Source: Chloromonas sp. AAM2
Lineage: Eukaryota; Chlorophyta; Chlorophyceae; Chlamydomonadales; Chlamydomonadaceae
NCBI GenBank assembly: GCA_004335635.1
Contig: QAXH01006369.1
Coordinates: 1 to 19,155, forward strand
Length of the DNA: 19,155 nt
Reading direction: 5' to 3'
Shown in pieces: positions 10,015-19,155 of this stretch (positions are counted from its first letter, which is position 1; every line of letters starts with the position of its first letter). Under the pieces are notes generated by a model. That model searched no databases. It was not told the origin of the DNA and worked only from the letters and a program-made list of their open reading frames with translations. The position numbers and the translations under genes are program-made.

Positions 10015-13000
10015 ATGGCCATGTATGATAAAGACCAGGACACAGTCAAGCTCGCCGCTTCGCTCAATCCAGCCTCCAAAAGGCACGGTGGTGTGTGGGC
10101 AGAGAGGCGTCAGGTGCGGCTTGGGAGGGTTCTTGCATGGGCCTGTTGCAGACTTGGTTTGCTGCGTCGATGCACCAGTGAAGCTTGGTTTGCCACTCTA
10201 TTGTGCCGTTGCAGCAGTATGTGCAAATGTCTGATGGACAGCCTGTTGTTGCGAAGCAGGAGCACAAGCCTGCAGCATTGGAAACGCCAGCTGGTGGCCC
10301 TCCCAGTTCACCAGGTCGCTCTGGCAAAGCAGATGAAATCAAGCTCAAGAGGCGCGAGGCAGCCAAGTGGATCAGCTCGTTGACAGATGAGGCTGTGCCG
10401 TTCGCAACAGACCGCGATTTCCGTGCAGCATTGCGTAGTGGCATACTCCTGTGCAGGATTATGAATGAGGTGGCGCCTGGAACCATCAAGGTGCGCGGCA
10501 GCAACATGCCAGCCGCAGCAGTCGTTGCCATTTGTGCTCAAAAGCGTGCTCTGCATGCTGTGCTGCAGGTGGTCCATGCGGATGATGATGTGAACAACAC
10601 CAAGCAGCGCTATGAGAACGTTCAGAATTTCATGAGCGCTGCCATAACCATGGGTGTGCCTACCGAGTACATGCTCTCCATGCCAGACTTGGAGTCAGAT
10701 AGTGGGGATGACCGTCCCAGGGTGTCAGACTGCATCCTGTGGCTGAAGCGCCTGCATGGCAGCTCTGTCCCACCCAGCCCCGCTCCTCTGCACCTCCAAG
10801 ACACTTTTCCCGTCTCTGACAGCCCAAGGAAAACAGCCCATGCAGCAATCGCCAAGGCTATCAGCAAGACAGGCGGATCACAAGCACTGACCAACAGGGA
10901 CCATGCGCAGGGCCTGCCACGTGGCATGCACACAGCGGACCAGATTAACACCCTGCAGGGCATGTCTGCCATGCTCAAGGAAAGAATGGCATACAAGACC
11001 GATGTGCACAGCAGCGCTGCCAGTTTGCGGCACTCCAGTTCGTATGGCCATGCAGTCGACGCTATGGGACCTGTGCTGGAGAATGTACTGGGCAATCTCA
11101 CACAGGTAGGCATGCACCACACGTTGAAGGCCAGGTGAAAGCTCAGACTGCATCTTCATTAGCAGCAGGATACACGCTGTCATTGCACTGGCTTACCACA
11201 CTGCACGTGTGCACCAGCCTGGCAATTTCAAATCATGAACATCAGTAGTTGTTCTCAAGTTCATACGGCACTGTGCATAATCCGCAAAATTGCATGCACC
11301 AGATTGCATGCAAAACATACCTTGTTGTGTAATTCACCTTGTTGTAGTGCACGATGGCATGCACTAGCTTGTGTCAGCAAAACTCTGCCAGCTAGTTACT
11401 GCATGTGTGCGCTTGACCATAGGAGTATGAGCGTCGTCTCCTGAGCAAGGACCAGGAGATTCAGAGCGCCAAGGACAAGCTGCAGGGCGCCCAGCGGGAG
11501 ATGGAGAGCCTGACCCAGGCCATGTCCACTCTGCGCGTCGAGTTGGAGGCAAGCCAGGAACAGGCAGCCATGGATGCAGCTGCTAATGCAAATGAACGCC
11601 TACAAGAGTTTGAACAACAGGTGCAGCAGGGGAAGCAAGGGAGCACCAGGTGGCAGGTCAAGTACGCAGGGCAGTAGGCAGCAGGGAAGTGTCCTGGCGA
11701 TACAGTGGAGCTGGTGTGTGTGGCAGTGTGTGTGGGAATCAGGTGCAGCTTGGCATTCAAATTCTGGATAGTACGGAGCGGAAGTGGCGGGTAGGAAGGT
11801 CAGAGGGTGGGTCCAGGAGCCCAGTCTGCGCAAAGGACATGGACAGCCAAGCAACACGACCAGGTGGAGTGCCTGCTGAACATGTAGTAGCCTCTGATCA
11901 CTGATTGTATCGTTGTGTGGGTTGAGTTCTCGGTTTACTTGCTTCCAACGGCCTTGCCTGTCTGACTTGTTGACGTAACTGACTGTGCGTGCGTTTCTCG
12001 GGTCCCTGCGTGTGTTCCTGAAGGTTGTGGAGATGCAGAACCAGCTAGACGTGCGTGAGCGCGAGTGCTCTCAGCTGCAGCGGCAGCTGGCCGTGCGGGA
12101 CGGGGCCGTGGATGAGGCTAGGCAGCAGATGGAGGCTGAGCTTGAGGAGGCCAGGGAGAGGCTAGCCAAGGTCGACCACCTCGCAGAGAGTTACAGGTGA
12201 CTGCGACTAGCAGCAGGCTTTGGCAATTAATGGCATTCCGATACATTTTATACTTCAAAACAAGGGCAAGAGTCCGGGGATGGGAGCAGCGTCGTTGAGC
12301 CCAGGGCGTGGACACTATGTATGGAGTGTATGGAGGGTCTCACTGAAAGCTGCAGGGGACGGAGAAGCAGGCTTTGACAAATCGGTTGTATTTCAATACA
12401 ATGCGTTTTCAGAAACAAGGGCACAAGTTTGAATGCAGATGGGGCCTGGGAGCAGCAGCACCAAGGTTTGATAGGTTTGAAGTGACAGGGATGGGGGGAG
12501 GAGAACATGGGTTGCAGAGGGTGAATTCAGGGCAATTTCCTCTTCCATCAGCCGGTAGGATGCTCAGCTTCATAATTGACATCCTTCTTTGTTGTTTAAT
12601 CTCATTGACTGTGTTGCAGACAAGTCCAGGAGGAGAATAAGCGGCTGTATAACGAGGTTCAGGATCTGAAGGGCGCCATCCGTGTGTTTTGTCGCATTCG
12701 TCCTCTCGGTCGAACGGGCGACCACAGCGGCAGCTGCATAGACGTCGGCTCGGACCAGGAGTTGGCGACCTACGATCCCAAACCGCAAGCTCAGAACCAG
12801 CCGCCAAAGAGCTGGAGCTTTGATCGCGTGTTCAACGAGAACACCACGCAAGAGGAGATCTATGCGGACACCCAGCCACTCATCAGATCCGTCTTGGATG
12901 GTGAGAAACGTGAAGATGCAGGTTGTCCGCATTGGTTTTGCTGGTGTTTGTTGCAAGGCCGGGAGGGGCAGCTGCCAGGGCACCGCAACACGTACGGCTG

Positions 13001-16000
13001 CAAATTAAAGCACCAGCTGCCTTCCGATGCAACTGGTTTTGATATGCTGATGGGAGCACCACACACAGTGACCTGACAGCACAGGCTGCCTCTTGTTGTA
13101 GGCTTGTGTATGTTCCATCTGCTCACTGGCACCACAGCCAGCTATCCAGTGTTAATGTTACGTTTGGCCTCCAGCCAGCGCTATTCTTAACTGCTCATGC
13201 CACCGGCCGCTGCACGCAGGCTTCAACGTGTGCATCTTTGCTTACGGCCAGACAGGCTCGGGCAAGACGCACACCATGTCTGGCGATGGGCGTGACCCGG
13301 AGGCCCGGGGCATCAACTATCGGGCCTTGGACGACCTATTCGATCTCAGGAACAAGCGCAATGACGAGGTGTGAGGCTGCATGCATGACGCGTGCATGAT
13401 GTGAAACATGCAAACAGGGCTTCGGGTAGGCAGTTCACAGTGAAATCGTAGCCCATGAAGCTACTGTAGCTCTTGAATTGCTCAGCCATCTTGTGTATTC
13501 TCTGTGCCAGAAAGCATGTCTGCCAGGATTGTCCAGGACACGGCTTGCAGTCACACCACCAGTGCGGTGAACAGACATATGCAGTGGAGTTGAGCGGACT
13601 GTGCCTGTCTGCACGTTGCAACAGCGCTATTCCCATGGGTAGCTATGTATCACTGCTCAGGTTGAGTACGAGATCCGGGTTCAGATGCTGGAAATCTACA
13701 ACGAGAGCTTGCGCGACCTGTTGGTTGAAAACTCCAACTGCCCCAGCAACAAACTGGACATTCTCAACACGCAGGCCAGCGGGTGCAACGTGCCTGCAGC
13801 CACCAAGGTAAGCGACCAGAGCTGAAGCGCTCTGCTCTTCTACAGGACAAACTACAGGCGCCTCTACATGATGATATTGACCTTGTACATGTGTGCCCCT
13901 AGAATTGGTGTGGTGCATATGTGCACGTCCAGCGGCCTCAAACTCATGGTAAAACGAGTGAATGATGATAAACGTCGCATAACCCTGGCGAATGTGCCTG
14001 TACAGCATGCAACTTGCGACCCTTGTCTGCATGTACAGCCCCTTGATTTGATTTTGGGCTTGCTTGCCCGAGTTATTCAAACTGGGTGCCAGACTGGACT
14101 GCTGACCCTGCCTGCTTCTCACAATGCAGTTGCCCGTGCGCGATACGAATGATGTGATGAGCATGATGGCACGTGGGGCAAGAAACCGCCACAGTGCCGA
14201 GACCAAGATGAACATGCGCAGTAGCCGAAGTCACCAGGTAAGGCTGTGTAGAACGCCAGGCCAAGGACGGTCGATCGAACAAGGAACCGCAAATCACCTG
14301 TTCATGCCGCAAATCAATGGTAGGACAGATGAGTGGACAACTCTGTGACAGACAACCTTGCACAGCCTTCTGTCCAAGGTGCCGCTGTTCAATAGTGCTG
14401 ACAATCTGATTTTCTTGCCCCAGCGCATGAAATGGATGCATTGCCCTGTCATACTTCCTTGCAACCCCAGGTGCTCACTGTGATAGTGGATGGCCAGAGC
14501 AAGGTGACTGGCGTCAAGACACACGGCTGCCTGCACCTGGTCGACTTGGCAGGCAGTGAGAGGACCGACAAGAGCGGGGTAGTAGGTGTGTGGCGTGTCA
14601 AGTAGGCAGGCAGGAACGTTGAGAGCTAATGCAGGTGTGTGTGGCTCTGTAGGGCATGAAAAGCTGGGCGTATGCAGCAGACAGGCAGCAGCATCCAGAA
14701 CTCATACAGCCACTGCCACCAGGGCATGTGTGAGTCTTATTGATGGAGAGCAGCCAAAGGCCCCATGCCTGTGAAGTTTACTTGTACCGGCTTGTGCTTG
14801 TGGATTTGTGCATCGCTTGTGTATGTCGTACCACAAGCTGACATGGCAAATGTCTGCTTCGCAATTGCTGCCCTGGTTGCAGGCGAGCGCATGGTTGAGG
14901 CCAATCACATCAACAGTTCCCTGAGCGCCCTGGGCAGCGTGATGGCAGCCCTGGCCCAGAAGCACCGCCATGTGCCCTTCAGGAACAGCAAGCTCACCCA
15001 GCTGCTCGCAGACAGCCTGTCAGGACAGGCCAAGGTCAGTCAGACAGCCAGTCATGGGTTCTTCTGGTGGTGGTAAATTGAAATGAAATCCAAACCTGCC
15101 AACGCTGCTTGAGGCTCCAGCATTGCAAATACCTGGTTCATGCCTATTTAGCATCAGGACATGGAGCAGCAGGTTCAGCATTGCTTGAACCCATGGGCGA
15201 GGTATGCAGCTGATGCTGACCAGGAATAGATACGTCAGAATTGAATTTTATGTGCAGTGACGTCCTTTGTCACGTGCATTCACGTGAATGTGGTTACGGT
15301 GTGTCTCAGGTGATGATGTTCATGCACATATCGCCCGAGAGCAGCTCCTTCCAGGAGTCTACCAGCACACTGCAGTTTGCGGAGCGGGTGGCAAGCATCA
15401 CACTGGGAGAGGTGAGGGCAGGGAATCCCACAGATGAGGTCACTCTCAAGTATGGCCAAGGCTGGACGAGGAAGGAGGCATGAGTAGTCAGGTAGCAGAC
15501 GTCTGGGCAGATTTGTTGCTCCCTGAGAGGCAACAAGATGTTTTTTGTCAACTCATCCGCACGTTCATGAAATGCCTGCATTGATGCATTCATGAACAAA
15601 GGCCTCTTACCGTCACGGTGGCGCTGCCCCAGTGGCAGATGCTTTTGTGCGACGTCGTTCAAACGAATAATTGGTGGTGGGCAGTGCTGTTACCTGATCA
15701 GGCGTGGCTACTCTAACCAAGGGCTGGGGATTGAACTCAGCTTAATGCTGTCTTGTCAGTTGATAGGAACTGCTGCAGACAACAGAAGCATCCGCCAGCA
15801 TTTGCGTGTTGTATGCTTGTCAACCCACCCTGTCATGCACGTTTTTGCGTCTGTTTCTTAGGCCAAGCGTAACGTTGACTCTGGTGAGGTGCACAAGGCT
15901 CACGAGGAGGCCCAGAGACTCAAGGACAGCCTGGTTTCCAAGGAAAAGAGGATCCAGGAGCTGGAGTATGCGCTGCAGCAGACTAGGGGCAATGCAAGAC

Positions 16001-17996
16001 AAATTGCATCAAGGGCTGCACAGGAAAGCCAGCAGGTGAGCTTGTCTTTCGTGGCAACGTTTGGATTGTCAGGGTCTTGGGTTTTCAGGTCACGCGCAGG
16101 CTTCCACGGCATGATGAATATTTCAGGCGTCACTAAGCAGGGGGTACAATGTCAGCACTGATATCACCACCACACAAGGTGAAAGCACATGGCATTATGG
16201 CACACAGTGGAGTGTCATCTTAAATCAAGCATGGCAGCCATGTCATGTTGCAATCCTATTTTTCTGAGGCTAACGAAGAGCATAGCAATAGCTGAAGGGA
16301 TTCACAGAGAGGACACAGCCTTGCTGGTGTTTGAAAGGCTTCAGCTTTATGCACGTCCAGCAACCGCTGGGTCAGGGCACGATAACAAATCATGCATGTC
16401 CTGTGCACTGCTCTCAGCCTCAGGGGAGTGAAACCAGCTACCAGACTGCAGGCAGCCTGTGCACAGCCGACTCATCCCTCCACACCCTTGGCTCAAGGCT
16501 GCCGTCCATGAGCAGCTACCTGTCACCGGGACCAACATCACAGGTGCGTTCTGTGCGTGTGTGTGCGCACGCGCGCGTGCGTGTTTGCGCGCGTGCTACA
16601 CAGATGCACCTGTCACCAGGACCCACGTCACAGTGTGTGTGTGTGTGTGTGTGTGTTACATTTGGCTCGCCATTCATGAAAGATGTATCCTTGCACTATA
16701 CACCCTTCCATGAAAGATGCAAATACCATGCACCCAACTGGCTCGCCATTCATGAAAGATGTATCCATGCACCATGCACATAGGTAGGTCTATGTCATTT
16801 CATGCTGTGGTGCAACCCTGTATACGTACCTTGCCACCACACCAGTTCCTTGAACCTTATCCGGCCAAGATGGAAAAGTGCTTGCACAACCGTGATTGTG
16901 AATCTTGTACACTCATTGCGCTTGGAGTGAACCAGACCTGAAGCAACAAGCTCAGAGCACGAGCAGTCAAAGCACTTTTGCGTCAGTGTAACAGCGTATG
17001 CATAGGTTCTGACTGAATTGTACCACTTATGTCTTGTCTGCAGCCGCGTGGTGGTCAGCAGCCTGTGTCTCCCTACAACCCGGTGACCCCCATGCAAACC
17101 ATCAAGGAGGACTTCACACCCGCCTTGCCCATGCAACCCCACACACCCATCACCACGCCCATCTCCGCCCGGCCGTCGGGTGTCCACATGGCCGCTGGGG
17201 CGGCCAGAAGCAATGCCAAGCCTGCACCGGGTTCCATGTCTATGAGGGATGGTGGGCGCTGGGCGGGAGGCACGCCCAACAGCCATGCAGCGCAGCTCAT
17301 GGGGCATGCAGCCGCGCCCGCGCCGGCCCACAGCCATGCAAGCACGGCGTCCCGACCGACCACTCGACCACCAACGGGACCTAGTGTCAGGTGAGCCTGA
17401 GAGGAAAGGCTTGGGCAAGGGCGTCATGGAAGAGGGAAGATTGAGGCACGGGGAAGGAGGGGAAAAGACGAGGATGGTTTGCAAGGAGGAAAAAGAAAGG
17501 CAAACGGATGAGATTGGAAGAAATACAGAGAATGACCAGGAATATCTGCAAGTGCTCTTTGCGTACTAATCCATAAGGACTTGGACTGAAAACCTTGTGC
17601 TCCTGCTGTAGAGGATGGTATGCGTTCATCTTCTTGTGCGTACTTCACAGCACACACTTGTGTAACCCCGTCGTTTCCCCAGCAAGCTGATTCTAGCCTC
17701 TGTGCTGCCGTGTGTGTTACCTTTTCAGGCAGTCCATGGACGGCAGTGTGACCAGTGTGTCCGTGTCCCGCACCGGAGCGCTACCCCGCGCCGCGCCCAC
17801 CCCTGCAGCCCGCCCCGCCACAGCAGGCGCCTCAACTGTCTCCGCCCGGCAGTCAAACAACTGGGGCGGCAAGCCGTTTAGCGCCTTGCAAGCGGCCCCT
17901 TCCACTGCTGGGGCAGCTGGGTCGCAGGTGCCGGCCTCGGCAGGTGGCAGGACAGGAAGATACGGGGGCACCAAGACGGCAGGCAGGTGGAATTAA
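10015..17996 (+). CDS. Kinesin-14 with N-terminal calponin-homology domain (KCH-type)
   Basis: Sixteen exons join in frame into 1081 residues: 10015-10113, 10215-10490, 10569-11105, 11423-11620, 12024-12196, 12620-12900, 13220-13368, 13661-13807, 14130-14237, 14471-14585, 14883-15034, 15310-15411, 15862-16035, 16424-16543, 17044-17390, 17729-17996 (TAA). Domains: CH about 80-189, coiled coil about 305-446, kinesin-14 neck leading directly into the motor at about 448-775, short coil about 780-837, low-complexity tail to 1081. Internal motor flanked by CH and tail, and the neck [10 protein letters not shown], place it in the kinesin-14 KCH group, known in plants as motors that bind both actin and microtubules and move to minus ends. 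The start ATGGCC has A at -3 and G at +4, a good eukaryotic context. The second ATG at 10021 is an alternative. The donor after 14585 (GTGTGT) is weak but gives the kinesin consensus; the exon at 12024 could instead start at 12039, losing five residues. Confidence 0.93.
10211..10217 (+). promoter_or_regulatory. Tandem NAGNAG splice acceptor
   Basis: The second kinesin exon is preceded by GCAGCAG. Splicing after the first CAG (exon from 10215) or the second (from 10218) both keep frame and differ by one Gln, just ahead of the linker to the CH domain. Both products are probably made in some proportion, as is common at such sites. Confidence 0.6.
10353..10760 (+). other. Calponin-homology (CH) domain of the kinesin, split by a 78-nt intron
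   Basis: Residues about 80-189. The first half ([11 protein letters not shown] ... [20 protein letters not shown]) and second half ([19 protein letters not shown] ... [13 protein letters not shown]) carry the usual CH landmarks: the Trp of the first helix, the G-I-L-L-C helix, the ENVxNF helix and the final DCILxLKxL helix. They are joined by removing 10491-10568, giving about 110 residues, normal for the family. CH domains of this class bind actin filaments. The order resembles plant KCH proteins. Confidence 0.85.
11423..12677 (+). other. Coiled-coil stalk and kinesin-14 neck
   Basis: Exons 11423-11620, 12024-12196 and the start of 12620-12900 encode residues about 305-447, rich in Glu, Gln, Arg, Lys and Leu with no Pro, for example [17 protein letters not shown] and [18 protein letters not shown]. 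The segment ends in [17 protein letters not shown], the conserved neck of minus-end-directed C-terminal-type kinesins, directly before the motor core. It should dimerise the motor. Confidence 0.88.
12212..12455 (+). repeat. Diverged tandem duplication inside a kinesin intron
   Basis: Copy one (12212-12290) and copy two (12366-12455), about 154 bp apart, share in the same order AGCAGGCTTTG, a T-rich stretch, AAACAAGGGCA and GGGAGCAGC, with substitutions and small indels between. They lie in the intron between exons ending 12196 and starting 12620. No coding potential is apparent, and the duplication is old. Confidence 0.6.
12678..15399 (+). other. Kinesin motor domain (seven exons)
   Basis: Residues about 448-775. 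Visible landmarks are VFCRIRP at the start, P-loop GQTGSGKT (531-538), [12 protein letters not shown], switch I NMRSSRSH (648-655), switch II DLAGSE (681-686), [13 protein letters not shown], and the final helix [10 protein letters not shown]. All nucleotide-binding motifs are intact, so it should be an active ATPase. One departure: the helix-4 motif normally read HINKSLSALG is [10 protein letters not shown] here (Ser706 where Lys is usual). Confidence 0.95.
16514..16633 (+). repeat. Repeated exon end (90-bp offset) with conserved peptide
   Basis: The last 30 bases of the exon ending at 16543 recur at 16604-16633, with 24 of 30 bases identical. The first reads [10 protein letters not shown], the second [10 protein letters not shown]. 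Within the eight shared codons all three base changes are synonymous. The second copy is preceded by CTACACAG, a usable acceptor, and followed directly by a (GT)n run that offers donors. It could be a cassette exon, a diverged duplicate, or a relic. Confidence 0.7.
16552..16656 (+). repeat. Alternating GC/GT tracts including (GT)12
   Basis: 16552-16596 is a nearly perfect alternation of purine and pyrimidine (GT, GC and AC steps), and 16633-16656 is (GT)12. Such tracts favour left-handed Z-DNA under supercoiling and are length-unstable. They flank the repeated LSPGPTSQ segment, just after the donor at 16544. Confidence 0.9.
16663..16766 (+). repeat. 76-bp direct repeat in an intron
   Basis: The 28 bases at 16663-16690 (TGGCTCGCCATTCATGAAAG and the next eight) recur exactly at 16739-16766. 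A shorter related copy, CCATGAAAGATG, lies between them near 16708. This is in the 500-nt intron before the exon at 17044, directly after the GT tract. Confidence 0.85.
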
Positions 17997-18796
17997 ACAT
18001 AGGGCTCCACGCTGTGCGTGTTTGCGCCAATCAGACGTATGGTGGTGATGGGGTCAACTGATGCCGTGTGAAGGGTGTCAATTCATGCTGTGCATGTGCC
18101 GTGCCACCACTGAGACAGCATGTGGCAATGGTGGTGGTCAGTGGAGTTGGTTGGCACTGCACTGTCAGCGCATGCTCGAGGCCACTTGATCATGTAATTT
18201 CACTGTTGTTGAGCGGAGCAACATTGCAGAACGGGGGATGCAGATGACTTATGATCTCACTCGCCTTCAATTGGCTTTATGACCATCGTACGGGATTTCC
18301 AGTGGCAATTGAGTGAACGCAATGTTGTTTTACTCTTGCACAGCCAAGTTATTACAACACCATCTTCTAACGGCAAGTTCAGTTTAACTAAGCTTTCATA
18401 GCCTGCCTGTAGCTTGTGTTCGCCGAACAGGAACCCGGGCCGTTGATTTTCTTCGTTGAGTCTGTGGTGTAGCATATTACCTGGTGCAAGTGACGTAAAG
18501 AGCGATGCAATCAGTTGGGTTGCAGCCTGATGCAACAAACAGATGCGATGCGATTGAGGCCACAGCTCCTGTCAGCACGCCAGTGCAACGGGGTAACTAT
18601 CATGGGAAGGATAAGCGTGATTTCTTGCTTCAGCATTGCCAGGAGTCTGTATGAACCATTGCACAAACTCGTGTGATAGCCCTGAAATGCTGTAATACCT
18701 GTACTTGCGCCTGCTAAACCTCCTTCTGAGAGCCGCCGGAACAACCAATAAGCTCGACGAAGTACTGCACGCCTACATTTGCAAGTAGCGCCAGCC
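17997..18796. other. Spacer downstream of the kinesin gene
   Basis: 800 bp containing the kinesin 3' UTR and, if a gene starts at 18797, its promoter. Open frames on the minus strand (up to 95 codons) show no recognisable motif and no splice-linked partner. I see no RNA gene or long repeat here. Confidence 0.55.
18193..18197 (+). terminator. Probable poly(A) signal TGTAA of the kinesin gene
   Basis: TGTAA lies about 200 nt after the TAA stop at 17994-17996, on the coding strand, in the expected place for a chlorophyte poly(A) signal. Confidence 0.45.
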
Positions 18797-18885
18797 ATGC
18801 TACGTCAGAAGAGCTACAACATGGAGCGACAGATGAAGCCCAGTGACACCGATTACCAACGCGTGACCATGGGTGATGTGATGAA
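18797..18885 (+). CDS. Possible first coding exon of a third gene (unrecognised, runs off window)
   Basis: ATG at 18797 (GCC before it, G at -3) opens 29 codons: MLRQKSYNMERQMKPSDTDY, then QRVTMGDVM. The sequence then reaches AA|GTAAGC, one of the best 5' splice sites in the window. If the donor is used the exon ends at 18885 in phase 2. If not, a TAA at 18887 closes a 30-residue frame. The peptide is polar and matches no family I know. If the intron ended at any TGCAG|GATTACT of the 30-bp array to its right, the frame would continue as K-ITVTGPHACR repeats, but that is speculative. Confidence 0.35.
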
Positions 18886-19017
18886 GTAAGCAGGGATGCA
18901 TTATCCTGATGCCGCCATATACTCAGTCATTCGCCAGAACATCCAGCGCAGCTGCCCACTTGTGAATGCTGCATGTTCTGCAAATGATCTTGAGTGAAGT
19001 GGCCCCGCTTGCCTTTG

Positions 19018-19155
19018 CGCACGCATGCAGGATTACTGTCACAGGTCCGCACGCATGCAGGATTACTGTCACAGGTCCGCACGCATGCAGGATTACTGTC
19101 ACAGGTCCGCACGCATGCAGGATTACTGTCACAGGTCCGCACGCATGCAGGATTA
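19018..19155 (+). repeat. 30-bp tandem repeat running off the right edge
   Basis: Four identical units (19021-19050, 19051-19080, 19081-19110, 19111-19140) and a half unit to the window end. Each starts ACGCATGCAGGATTACTGTC and finishes ACAGGTCCGC. The copies show no base differences, so the array is young or homogenised. Thirty bases is ten codons, and on the + strand one frame is open through all copies (ITVTGPHACR). The true copy number is unknown. Confidence 0.95.

Larger units (their letters stand above)
15862..17996 (+). other. Kinesin C-terminal coil and Ser/Pro/Ala-rich tail
   Basis: The exon 15862-16035 reads [10 protein letters not shown] and then a Lys/Glu-rich helix ([18 protein letters not shown]), like the segment that follows the motor in plant KCH kinesins. 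The last three exons (residues 838-1081) are low complexity: Ser/Thr/Pro-rich with many Ala, Gly and basic residues. They contain several S-P or T-P sites ([19 protein letters not shown]), which could be targets of proline-directed kinases. No known domain is seen there. Confidence 0.8.

Noticed and set aside
15700..15790. tRNA-like T-arm on the minus strand (GTTCAATCCCC, reverse complement of 15727-15737)
   Set aside because: The T-stem has a mismatch, and no D-arm, anticodon arm or matching acceptor stem can be found at the right distance. It is possibly a chance match or a very old SINE fragment.
16795..17484. 229-codon minus-strand open frame
   Set aside because: It is antisense to the kinesin tail exon 17044-17390, with Gly/Arg/His-rich low-complexity sequence and no motif.
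18923..19142. Minus-strand repeat peptides such as MRTCDSNPACVR
   Set aside because: They follow automatically from the 30-bp tandem repeat, whose length is a multiple of three. There is no independent sign of coding on that strand.
19018..19155. CRISPR array
   Set aside because: The 30-bp units are directly adjacent with no spacers, and the window is eukaryotic.
1..19155. A novel multi-gene defence or metabolic system
   Set aside because: The window holds two ordinary eukaryotic gene types, each complete in its own logic, with no operon, mobile element or co-regulated cluster visible.

Overview
The window looks like nuclear DNA from a green alga. It holds two large, intron-rich genes on the + strand, plus what may be the start of a third. 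Exons joined at GT...AG introns (mostly 230-660 nt) give continuous reading frames. A TGTAA motif, the usual chlorophyte poly(A) signal, lies 125-200 nt past both stop codons. One gene is a kinesin-14 with a calponin-homology domain, an architecture known from the green plant lineage. Lineage is inferred from these features only; no species is assigned.

Positions 1-8616 hold the 3' part of a leucine-rich-repeat (LRR) gene whose start lies off the left edge. Sixteen exons join without a frame break into 911 residues: about 21-22 LRRs of the 23-residue SHOC2/PIRL/LRRC40 type, then a 376-residue tail that is Ala/Pro-rich, charged-helical, poly-Gln and Tyr/Ala/Gln-rich. No gene is recognised in 8617-10014.

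Positions 10015-17996 hold a complete 16-exon kinesin gene of 1081 residues: CH domain, coiled coil, kinesin-14 neck, full motor (P-loop, switch I and switch II all present), a short second coil and a Ser/Pro/Ala-rich tail. This matches plant KCH kinesins, minus-end-directed motors that link microtubules to actin. Nothing in the sequence ties its job to that of the LRR gene. Positions 17997-18796 have no recognised gene. A possible first exon of a third gene lies at 18797-18885, and a 30-bp tandem repeat runs off the right edge.

No new multi-gene system is visible. The most unusual signal is that several short tandem duplications sit on splice sites: a triplicated 5' splice site at 578-744, a 19-bp array starting inside a donor at 1778, a repeated exon end at 16514/16604 whose core codons differ only by synonymous changes, and a 30-bp array at the right edge whose every unit carries an acceptor-like TGCAG and an AGGT.
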